Below, in pieces: positions 8,340 to 16,600 of a stretch of 36,319 bases of DNA; position 1 is the first letter of the stretch, and the number at the start of each line of letters is the position of its first letter. The stretch spans positions 1 through 36,319 of the forward strand of contig JAATGJ010000129.1 of the NCBI GenBank assembly GCA_015654695.1. Reading direction: 5' to 3'. The notes under the pieces are model-generated. The model worked only from the letters and a program-made list of their open reading frames with translations, had not been told where the DNA came from and searched no databases. The DNA is from Chitinophagales bacterium. GTDB lineage: Bacteria; Bacteroidota; Bacteroidia; Chitinophagales; Chitinophagaceae. The position numbers and the translations under genes were made by a program.

Positions 8340-9842
8340 TTAACTAAATATCCTGTCATGGGAACGCTTTTGATCCCATTGAGTAGTGGGTTCAAAATAA
8401 CTTTTATCAGAAGGATGAAGATGTTGTTTCACTACTTCCTCGTTTAATTCGATTCCTAACCCGGGCGCTGAAAGCGGAAGATTAGCAAAGCCCTTAGTAA
8501 TTAATTTTCTTCCGTCTGTTGTTTTTACCAAACTTTCCCACCAGGGAAGATCCACTGAGTGATGTTCCAGCGCTAAAAAGTTTTGCGTAGCCGCCGCACA
8601 ATGAACATTTGCCATAAAGGAAACCGGTGTGCCTGCCTGGTGCATCGCCATAGCTATTCCGTACTCTTCCGCATAGTCACCAATTCTTTTTGTTTCCAGC
8701 AAGCCCCCGGAAGAAGCTAAGTCAGGATGAACAATATCCACCGCCCGTGCATCTATCAGTGGCTTAAAGTTTTTCAACAGGTAAATATCTTCTCCTGTAA
8801 GTATAGGTGTCTCCAATGCATCCGACATTTTTTTATATTGATCCGTATATTCCCATGAAACAATATCTTCCAGCCAGGCTAAACGGTATTTTTCAAGAGC
8901 CCTGCCCAAACGGATACCATTATTATAATCGAAATGACCATAATGATCGGTAGAGAGCGGGATTTCATAACCGACCATACTCCGTACATGTTCGACCACC
9001 TTTTGCAATTCCTCCAAACCTTTGTCTGTAATTTGTATTTGTGTAAAGGGATGCAACGTATTACCATACGACATATAATTACTCTGGTCACCCCATTGCG
9101 CCAGGTTCCCCTGTGCGTTTTGCCAGAATTTATTATTGACCATCGTGTCGGGTATGCCTTTTAATTCACCAATGGAAACGTCCATCTTCAACCATGTGTA
9201 ACCCTGCTCTTCAGTCCGGTATTTGATCAGCTTTCTTTGTTCTTCAGGAGAGGAAGACTCAGGAGTATCAGCATACATCCTTATAGTATCACGATACCTG
9301 CCTCCTAATAATTGCCAGCAGGGTACGTTATATGCTTTACCGCATATATCCCAAAGAGCCATTTCAACAGCACATACACCACCAGCCTGCCGTGCCTGTC
9401 CGCCAAACTGTTTTATTGATTTAAATATTTGTTCAACGTTGCAGGGATTCCTTCCAAGGATCCGGCTTTTAAGCATCAGTGCATATCGCACATCGGCTGC
9501 ATCCCTCACTTCGCCTAATCCATATATACCCTGGTTCGTATCAATGCGAATGATGGCAGTACCACCCATTACTGCTGTAAGGCAATAACGCATATCTGTT
9601 ATTTTTAAATCGGATGGTGCACCATAGCGAGTGACTTTCTGTGTACTTTGCGCAATGAGGTCTTCTATAGGAGAAAATGCAAAAGCGCTTCCTAAGGCAA
9701 TCCCTCCCAATGCAGATTTTTTAAAAAAAGAACGACGGCTGTTTTCCTGTTCTTCGGTTTTATTATTTGTCATTGGCCTTTCTTCTGTACCGTCCTGGTC
9801 TTTTAAACCAAGTTTGGCTAAGTATTTTTGTGATGGTGTCAT
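8340..9842 (-). CDS. Tat-exported enolase-superfamily sugar-acid dehydratase (2)
   Basis: A second mandelate racemase/muconate lactonizing family enzyme, 500 residues. A twin-arginine leader (NSRRSFFKKSALGG, residues 34-47) lies unusually far in, after a hydrophilic 33-residue head. An ATG at 9773 (residue 24) would give a standard Tat leader, so the start is uncertain. Metal ligands are D299 (STDHYGHFD), E325 (WLEDIV) and E351 (TGED), again 26 apart. K219 (WLKMDV), D374 (HPDLASSGG) and H401 (MHQAG, 50 after E351) are catalytic candidates. Position +2 from the first ligand is Tyr301, not the His found in dehydratase 1 and galactonate dehydratase, so substrate or chemistry should differ. An insertion at about 225-275 lengthens the barrel. 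It probably dehydrates an acid sugar outside the cytoplasm. Confidence 0.83.
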   Translation of the reverse strand: MTPSQKYLAKLGLKDQDGTEERPMTNNKTEEQENSRRSFFKKSALGGIALGSAFAFSPIEDLIAQSTQKVTRYGAPSDLKITDMRYCLTAVMGGTAIIRIDTNQGIYGLGEVRDAADVRYALMLKSRILGRNPCNVEQIFKSIKQFGGQARQAGGVCAVEMALWDICGKAYNVPCWQLLGGRYRDTIRMYADTPESSSPEEQRKLIKYRTEEQGYTWLKMDVSIGELKGIPDTMVNNKFWQNAQGNLAQWGDQSNYMSYGNTLHPFTQIQITDKGLEELQKVVEHVRSMVGYEIPLSTDHYGHFDYNNGIRLGRALEKYRLAWLEDIVSWEYTDQYKKMSDALETPILTGEDIYLLKNFKPLIDARAVDIVHPDLASSGGLLETKRIGDYAEEYGIAMAMHQAGTPVSFMANVHCAAATQNFLALEHHSVDLPWWESLVKTTDGRKLITKGFANLPLSAPGLGIELNEEVVKQHLHPSDKSYFEPTTQWDQKRSHDRIFS

Positions 9843-9910
9843 AACTATATTTTTTTAGTTAGTAAATTGAATATTGTTTGAATGCTAAAAGAGTTGTTCA
9901 TTTCTCATCT

Positions 9911-9973
9911 CTTGTTCCTTGTCTCTTGCGCCTTGTACCTTGTCTCTTGTACCTTGTATCTTGTCTCTTGTAC
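9911..9973. repeat. Heptamer tandem repeat (CTTGNNY, nine units)
   Basis: Nine consecutive 7-base units beginning CTTG: CTTGTTC, CTTGTCT, CTTGCGC, CTTGTAC, CTTGTCT, CTTGTAC, CTTGTAT, CTTGTCT, CTTGTAC. A degenerate tenth unit (CTTCATT) overlaps the end of the RraA-type gene. The array lies in the 137-base gap between RraA-type gene 2 and dehydratase 2. The first four bases are invariant while the last three vary, which points to amplification and drift of a short unit. Confidence 0.9.
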
Positions 9974-9979
9974 CTTCAT

Positions 9980-10906
9980 TTACCATGTTCTGTCTTTCAT
10001 AAACTGATCCAGTTCCTGCCTGCTCATGGGAAGCTTGCCCGGATTGTCATCCAGCCATTTCAGAAAATCTTTTTTGATCTCATCCGTCCATTGGGTATCT
10101 ATCTGGCCGGGTGTATATTTTTGTTCACGCAAACGCTGGTGACCAAACTGATCTTTCAGTGAAATGAATTCAGCATTCAGCACTACTTCTTCCAGGAGGT
10201 GAGCGGGAATAAACACCACACCATATCTTCTGGCAAGTACAGCATCGCCTGGTAAAACAGTAGCCCTGCCCATTCGGATGGGAACATTGATGCCGCCAAG
10301 CATCATCTGTTGTATATAGGAAGGATCGTTTCCTTTTGTCCATGCATTAAATCCTTTGATCTCTTCCAATCCTTCCACATCCCTCACGGAACCATAAAAA
10401 ACAACTCCCCTGAGTGATTTGGCATAAATAGAATTCCCGAGGTTATCACCGATCAGTGTACCATCAACTATTTTTCCATAACTATCGGCAACATATATAT
10501 CACCGTTCTTCAGTACATCAATAGGCCATGAGTTGGTAGCGCCGATACGGCCCTCCGCTTTACCCTTATCTTTTATGATCTTATCAACATCTGGTCGTAA
10601 CGGAAGATATTGAGCGGTCACTACCCTTCCTGTCATGACTGAATCAGGATGCAATACCATCCAGTCACCTTCAAATTGATTTTGATACCCTTTGTTACGC
10701 AGGATGCCCCAGGCTTCTTCGAGACGAACTCCCTTAAGGCGCTCTAATAATTTATCCGGCACTTTGGGTCTTCCGTCAGGAAAACGTTCTCCTTTCCAAT
10801 CAGGAGTATAGGCCTTGATCTGGTCAGGGGTCAGTGTGACCTGCTGCGCCTCCAGGCATAGCGATGAACATACTAACAGGGTAAAAAAGAAACTGCATTT
10901 TTTCAT
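9980..10906 (-). CDS. Secreted RraA-family protein, possible keto-acid aldolase (2)
   Basis: Paralogue of the product at 3895-4839, with 308 residues and the same domain plan. It has a Sec leader (MKKCSFFFTLLVCSSLCLEA, cleavage likely before QQ), then the TPDWKGERFPDGRPKVPDKLL block. The RraA core has G153-D154-N155 and R175-D176 (GSVRDVEG), and the tail contains FGHQRLREQKY and WTDEIKKDF. The paired Gly-Asp-Asn and Arg-Asp residues are those used by HMG/CHA-type pyruvate aldolases. It directly precedes dehydratase 2 in the transcript, just as copy 1 precedes dehydratase 1, so the dehydratase/RraA pair appears twice. The middle loop differs between copies, which suggests different substrates. 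Aldolase activity is inferred, not shown. Confidence 0.78.
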   Translation of the reverse strand: MKKCSFFFTLLVCSSLCLEAQQVTLTPDQIKAYTPDWKGERFPDGRPKVPDKLLERLKGVRLEEAWGILRNKGYQNQFEGDWMVLHPDSVMTGRVVTAQYLPLRPDVDKIIKDKGKAEGRIGATNSWPIDVLKNGDIYVADSYGKIVDGTLIGDNLGNSIYAKSLRGVVFYGSVRDVEGLEEIKGFNAWTKGNDPSYIQQMMLGGINVPIRMGRATVLPGDAVLARRYGVVFIPAHLLEEVVLNAEFISLKDQFGHQRLREQKYTPGQIDTQWTDEIKKDFLKWLDDNPGKLPMSRQELDQFMKDRTW

Positions 10907-10942
10907 ATAGCTGATTGTTTTAGTTTTTATATTTTATTTTGT

Positions 10943-12511
10943 TCAGGTCAATTTTATTTTTGAATATACTTTACTGCTGTTCTGATCTGATGCATTTTTT
11001 TGTTGTAGCGTAGCGATAGCTTCAAACTCATCAAACAATTTTGTACTTAATCTTTCAAAAATGCTGAAGTAACCGGAATAGACAGCGTGGTTTTGCGCCT
11101 GCGGTGTATAGTTATCCGGCAATTCAACCGTCTGCGCGGCTTCATCCAGGCTTTTAAAAATTCCCAGCTCCGTCGCACTTATTAAAAAGGAGCCTAACCC
11201 CACGCTGTGAGAATTTTGCCGCAGGCTGACAGGTTTATTAAACATATCGGCGATGATCTGTGTACAAAAAGGAATAGACGCGAAGCTGCCATTAATAGAA
11301 AGGCTGCTGATAGTGCGGTGCTCTTCCAGTATTTTACCGATACTATACACTTCATATAGTATTCCTTCTATCGCGGCCCGTATGAAGTGCTGCCGTTCAT
11401 GTTTTATATTCAATCCAAAATAAACTCCCCTGGCATTGGCATTCCATATCGGCGCTCTTTCTCCCAGCAGATAAGGAAGAAACAGCAATCCATCCGAACC
11501 CACAGGAACTTTGGAGGCTTCCGAGAAAAGTTCTTCCATGCTATGCTCCAGGTCGAATGGATTTTTGAAATCACCGAATTGTCTTGCAAACCATTCAAAA
11601 ATAATTCCGCCATTATTGGTGGGCCCGCCCGATACATAACAATCTTCTGTCAGCAGGTAATTGAAGAAGCGTTGTTTTTCATCCTGCAATACTTTGTTGC
11701 CTACTACTCTTACTGCGCCGCTGTCTTCAATAGTTATCGTAGCTTTTCCTTCATCCCATATACCGGCGCCTAAGGTCGCCATACACCCATCGCTTGATCC
11801 TACGATTATTTTTGTATCAGCGGGAAGTCCAAGTGAATTCTGATACGCTTTTCTCAGCGTACCCGCTGATGCAAAAACAGGAACCAACCCGGGCAACCTG
11901 TCAGCCGTAATGCCCGCGAATTCCAAAGCATCATTTTCCCATTTCAGTGTGCGTATATTTAATAACCCGGTAGCGGAAGCGAGACTGTAATCTATCAGGT
12001 ACTCACCGGTGAGTTGCTGAATGATATAGCTTTTTATAGATAAAAACTTATTTGTTTGTTTGAATCGCTCCGGATCATTATTTTTTAACCAGGCTATCTT
12101 GAGCAACGGGGACATGGGATGGATGGGTGTTCCTGTCGCTGTGTACAATTTTTTCCCAGCCGGGGAATTTTTCAATTCCTGCGCTTCTTTCTTCGCCCTG
12201 TTATCGGCCCAGGTAATAGCATTACCCAGCGGTACCCCGTTTTTATCTATCGCCAGTACACTGTGCATAGAAGCGCTGAAGCAGATACAATCTACTTTAT
12301 ATTTCTTTACATGAATATTATCATTGAGCAAATTCTTCAGCACAAAAAGCATCGTAATGAAAATTTGTTCAGGGTCCTGTTCGCTATGGTCAGGCTCTGT
12401 ATGAAAAGTGGGATAATGTCCTTTCATCGAACCGATGACATTACCGTTAAGATCAAATGCAAATACCCTGACGGCATTTGTTCCTAATTCAATGGTGATG
12501 ATGCATTTCAT
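10943..12511 (-). CDS. FGGY-family carbohydrate kinase, gluconokinase-like
   Basis: A 522-residue FGGY kinase with the N-terminal phosphate loop ELGTNAVRVFAFD, the substrate-domain block TGTPIHPMSPLLKI typical of FGGY gluconokinases (GntK of Bacillus type), WADNRAKKEA, and the second-domain ATP segment GSSDGCMATLGAG with GGPTNNGGIIFEW. It should phosphorylate a sugar acid or ketose (gluconate, or another aldonate or pentulose) in the cytoplasm. It starts 11 bases after the AraC-type regulator stop codon, so the two are almost certainly co-transcribed. It is followed by the RraA-type gene. Substrate assignment beyond the family is uncertain. Confidence 0.85.
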   Translation of the reverse strand: MKCIITIELGTNAVRVFAFDLNGNVIGSMKGHYPTFHTEPDHSEQDPEQIFITMLFVLKNLLNDNIHVKKYKVDCICFSASMHSVLAIDKNGVPLGNAITWADNRAKKEAQELKNSPAGKKLYTATGTPIHPMSPLLKIAWLKNNDPERFKQTNKFLSIKSYIIQQLTGEYLIDYSLASATGLLNIRTLKWENDALEFAGITADRLPGLVPVFASAGTLRKAYQNSLGLPADTKIIVGSSDGCMATLGAGIWDEGKATITIEDSGAVRVVGNKVLQDEKQRFFNYLLTEDCYVSGGPTNNGGIIFEWFARQFGDFKNPFDLEHSMEELFSEASKVPVGSDGLLFLPYLLGERAPIWNANARGVYFGLNIKHERQHFIRAAIEGILYEVYSIGKILEEHRTISSLSINGSFASIPFCTQIIADMFNKPVSLRQNSHSVGLGSFLISATELGIFKSLDEAAQTVELPDNYTPQAQNHAVYSGYFSIFERLSTKLFDEFEAIATLQQKNASDQNSSKVYSKIKLT

Positions 12512-12522
12512 GTTGAATATAA

Positions 12523-13410
12523 TTAGTTATTGGGTAAATGGTTTTTTCTGAATTCACTCGGTGTATATCCCGTCAGTTTTTTAAACGTGGTGGAAAAATG
12601 CTGCGACGAATAAAATCCTGTATCCAGCGCTATATCCGTCAGGCTCGCATCTATTTTTTTTAATAATTTGATCGCTTCCGATATCCGTATATTGATCAGG
12701 TAATTGATCGGCGAAAAACCTGAATAACTTTTTACCTTTTCATTGAACAGCGTGGTACCCATACCTACGACAGCAGCCATTTCTTCTACTGTCCATTGGT
12801 GCGACAGGTTTTGCCGCAGGGTTTGTTCCAGTTGCATAAATGTTTTGGGAAAATTCCTGGCAGGATTACTTTGTCGTGTTAACTGGCGGGTAATGGTAAT
12901 AAAAAGTTCATCAATGAGATTATTGACCCTGGTACCATAACCGATCTCCTGGTTAAACAATTCACTTTGTACATACTGAAGTATCCGTCCCGCTTCATTT
13001 AATTTTGAAAGAACGAGTGAATTGTTCAGGAATAAAATTTTCCCGATGGTCAGGCTTTCACTTTCTGATAAGCTGCTCCATCTTCCCGGTATCATTTCAC
13101 CGCTTTCCAATTTGTGTATATTAATATGTATCCACGAGAGGCTGCCGATCTCTAAAAAACCTTTTTCGCTGCCAAATTTCTGGCCGGGCAGTATCAATGC
13201 CACATCACCCGGATACAACATGTATTGCTGCTGGTGGATATGCCATTCGAACTTGCCTTCAATTACATAATATATCCTGATACTGTCAGTAGCTGACTCC
13301 TGTAATGAATTTAACCTGATAGAAGTATTCTTCTTCGCACCCAGCTCTGTTATATGCGGAAACAATTGCAATTCCGGGGAACGCCCATGCTGAAGTACAA
13401 ATTGGTTCAT
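12523..13410 (-). CDS. AraC-family transcriptional regulator
   Basis: The N-terminal cupin-like sensing half ('YYVIEGKFEWHIHQQQYMLYPGDVALILPG') is followed by a C-terminal double helix-turn-helix of about 100 residues: 'WTVEEMAAVVGMGTTLFNEK' and 'ASLTDIALDTGFYSSQHFS', ending in GYTPSEFRKNH. The open frame reaches 13452, but I chose ATG 13410 (MNQFVLQHGRSPEL) because it matches the domain start and leaves a repeated GTGAATT site outside the coding region. It heads the minus-strand run and is divergent from susC, so it is the obvious candidate to control both directions in response to a sugar or sugar acid. Confidence 0.88.
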   Translation of the reverse strand: MNQFVLQHGRSPELQLFPHITELGAKKNTSIRLNSLQESATDSIRIYYVIEGKFEWHIHQQQYMLYPGDVALILPGQKFGSEKGFLEIGSLSWIHINIHKLESGEMIPGRWSSLSESESLTIGKILFLNNSLVLSKLNEAGRILQYVQSELFNQEIGYGTRVNNLIDELFITITRQLTRQSNPARNFPKTFMQLEQTLRQNLSHQWTVEEMAAVVGMGTTLFNEKVKSYSGFSPINYLINIRISEAIKLLKKIDASLTDIALDTGFYSSQHFSTTFKKLTGYTPSEFRKNHLPNN

Positions 13411-13440
13411 GCAAGCTTCGTTAATTAATAAAAGTACAAA

Positions 13441-13493
13441 GTGAATTCTCACGGTCTCCGTTCACCTTTATAAAGAAAGTGAATTTATCTCAC
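13441..13493. promoter_or_regulatory. Candidate operator repeats in the AraC-SusC divergent region
   Basis: Two related sites lie between the divergent genes: GTGAATTCTCAC at 13441-13452 and GTGAATTTATCTCAC at 13479-13493, start to start 38 bases. Between them TTCAC (13461) and GTGAA (13479) flank a perfect 10-base palindrome CTTTATAAAG (13466-13475). Repeated half-sites at this location suit binding by the adjacent AraC-type regulator. The rest of the 226-base gap shows no gene and no clear Bacteroidota -33/-7 promoter pair. Confidence 0.45.
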
Positions 13494-13636
13494 CCGGCAC
13501 GTACAAAATTCATCACTGTGTTTTATTGGAAGTTTTTGTTTCAGACTGTAGATACTTTGGCCGTGGATTAGAATACCAAATGCCCGGTTAAGGGCCTGGT
13601 AAGCTGATTATTTCTTCATCAAAACAACTTGCTATT

Positions 13637-16600
13637 ATGAAAGAAAATGTAAAGCCGGGCTACAGCCCTGGCTTCATCAAACTGCTGCTGACATTATTAT
13701 TCTTTTCTTTTTTTACCACGACACAGGCGCAAACAATTTCCGGAACGGTATCCGATGAAAGCGGGAAAAAACTTTCCGGTGTGACTGTATCGGTAAAAGG
13801 TTCTTCAACAGGCACCTCTACTGATGCTTCCGGGCAGTACAGGATCAACGCCGCACCCAACGCAACTTTAATATTCAGTTCTGTTGGCTTCACTTCTATT
13901 GATGTTCCGGTTGCAGGCCGTACGGTGGTGAATACCGTATTATCTACTACAGCCCAGAGCCTTGAAGCAGTAGTGATCACCGCATTAGGCATCTCCAAAC
14001 AGGCAAGAAGACTGGGATATTCCGCTACTAATGTAAACGCGGATGAACTTACCGTAAACCGAAGTCCAAATGTTATGAATGCTTTGCAGGGTAAAGTAGC
14101 AGGTGTGAATATATCTGCTCTTGGCACAGGGCCGGCAGGTACTTCAAAAATAAGAATCAGGGGTCAATCATCTATTTCGGGTCAAAACAATCCTCTTATT
14201 GTAATTAATGGCGTGCCTATTGATAATACCAATTTCGGTACCAACCCGGTGGGTTCCGGCTCTAATAATGATGGTTCTTACGGTGTAAGAGGTGGTGGTG
14301 GTGGTGGTGGAAATACTTCAGATGGCGGTGATGGTCTGCAAAGTATCAATCCGGATGATATAGAAAGTATGACGATTCTCAAAGGAGCTGCTGCCGCCGC
14401 ATTGTATGGTTCCCGTGCAAAAGATGGCGTTATTATGATAACAACTAAAACAAGAGCCAAAGGAAAAGGTATTGGTGTAACTTATAACATAAATTATACT
14501 GATGAAGCTCCTTTGGATTTTACAGACTATCAATATGAATACGGACAGGGTGAAAGTGGTGTTCGTCCAAAACCCACTACAGCTAACCCGACAGGAGCAA
14601 AGCCTAACACCGGGCAATGGTCATTTGGAGAGAGATTTCAGCCGGGCATGACCCAGGTTTTATTTAATGCGCTTACGGTTCCTTATGAACCACAGCGGGA
14701 CATTATTACAAAATTTTACAGGCACGGTCAAAACCTCACTAATACTGTTTCATTGGCTGTAGGAGGTGAGAAAGGAGGTTTAAATCTTTCTGTTGGAAAC
14801 CTGAATAGCAAAGGAATTACGCCCAATAATTCATTCAACCGGAAAACAATCAATCTTGGTTTTTCTTATGATTTATCCGACAAACTAAGTTTTTCCGGCA
14901 GTGTTAATTATTCAAATGAGACCATTAAGAATCCACCGAATATAGCCAACCAGGACAACTCAATTCCTACCGCTTTGTTTATGATGGCTAATTCAATGCC
15001 GCTTGATGTACTGGATGCAAATAAATACGACCCATCAAGAGGTTTTCCTACCAGTGAATTTATTTATTCCAGGTTTATGAACCGCACCAATCCTTATTGG
15101 GTATTGGCAGAACAATTTCACAATGTAAGCAGGGATAGGATATTCGGAAATATTGCTGTAAAATATGACATCCTTCCATGGCTATTTGTACAGGGACGTT
15201 ATGGCCAGGATTACTGGTCGCGCGATGAGGATTATAACAACTATCCAACCGGCCACGCTTCCCGGGCGTTGGCGCCTGTAGGTTTTGTAGACGGACAGTA
15301 CACACAGGAGTCACGTCGCTTCAGGGAAACCAATGCGGATTTCCTGTTATCGGCAAGTAAAGAATTCGGGGATTTTGGAGCCAATCTCACTTTTGGTGGT
15401 AACCGGATGAGAAGACGATTAGATTATTATAGTACAAGGGTGACTGATTTTGTAGTTTACGATCTTTACACTGTTCAGAATGGAAGAGTAAAAGATCCCA
15501 CTTATGATCTCATAGAAAGAGGCGTAAATTCTTTATACGGCGCTGCTGAAGTTTCATATAAGCGTATGTTGTACCTGAGTGGTACGTTGAGAAATGACTG
15601 GTTCTCGACCTTATCCCCGGAAAACCGCAGTATTTTATATCCTTCTGTTTCTCTTGGTTATGTCTTCTCCGAAAACTTTCACCCATCGTGGTTATCGTTT
15701 GGAAAACTCAGGCTTGCTTACGCACAGGTGGGCAGCGATGCGGATGTACCGCCTTATGCCGGTCAATTGTTTTATAGTATCAATGGAAATTTGCTGGCTA
15801 ATCCATCCGGGGCATTGCAACCTGTTGGCGGACCTTTGGGTACTACAGTGCCTAACCCCAACCTGAGACCAATGACAGTTGCAGAAACAGAAATCGGTCT
15901 TGAATTAAAATTATTTAAAAGCAGGGTAAATATTGATTTAGCGGCTTATCGAAAAATAACTACCGATCAAATAGTCCAGGCGCAGATATCTGATGCTTCC
16001 GGCTTTGTTGATACAAGAATTAACAGCGGCAAAAGCCGCAATCTTGGTGTTGAAGTATTACTCAATCTTATACCATTCCAAACAAAAAATTTCACATGGG
16101 ACTTTACATTTAATAATGCTTATAATAAAACCAAAGTACTTAGTCTGTTAACAAACAAACCCGGTGAGAGAATTACGGTTGCCACACAGGTATTCGGCAA
16201 CCAGGGAGAACTCAGGCAAATTGTAGGAAAGGAAATGGGACAAATAACGGCCTATGGTTTTTTGAGAGATGCAAAAGGAGAAAAAGTTTTTGGTGGAAAT
16301 GGAGTGGCGCTGAGAAGTGCTGATCTGATCACATTTGGAAGCGCCTTACCCAGATGGGTAGGAGGTTTTCTTAATTCCTTTACCTACAAGGGAGTTAACT
16401 TATCCTTCCTGATTGATTACAAATTGGGCAATAAAATGCTTTCAGGTACCAACTTCAACGCTATCAGGCATGGTTTGCATAAAATGACATTAGAAGGAAG
16501 AGAGACGGGTATAATTGGAAAGGGAGTAACAACCACCGGAGCGGCGAATAATGTAGCTGTTTTCCCCGTTGATCCATACTGGGGATATCTTCGTTCACAA

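Noticed and set aside
9878-10162. A 94-codon plus-strand frame over the heptamer array
   Set aside because: It translates the CTTGNNY repeat and then the antisense of the RraA-type gene; the protein is low complexity with no homology pattern.
13479-13493. GTGAATTTATCTCAC as a CRP-type site
   Set aside because: The spacer between GTGA and TCAC is 7 bases rather than 6, and CRP control of this kind is not established in Bacteroidota.
13534-13559. TTTTG and TACTTTG as a susC promoter
   Set aside because: The gap between the two elements is 14 bases, shorter than Bacteroidota promoters allow, and the -7 element lacks one base of TAnnTTTG.
14318-14617. Long antisense frames inside susC
   Set aside because: They are shadows of the strong SusC coding frame with no leader or domain of their own.
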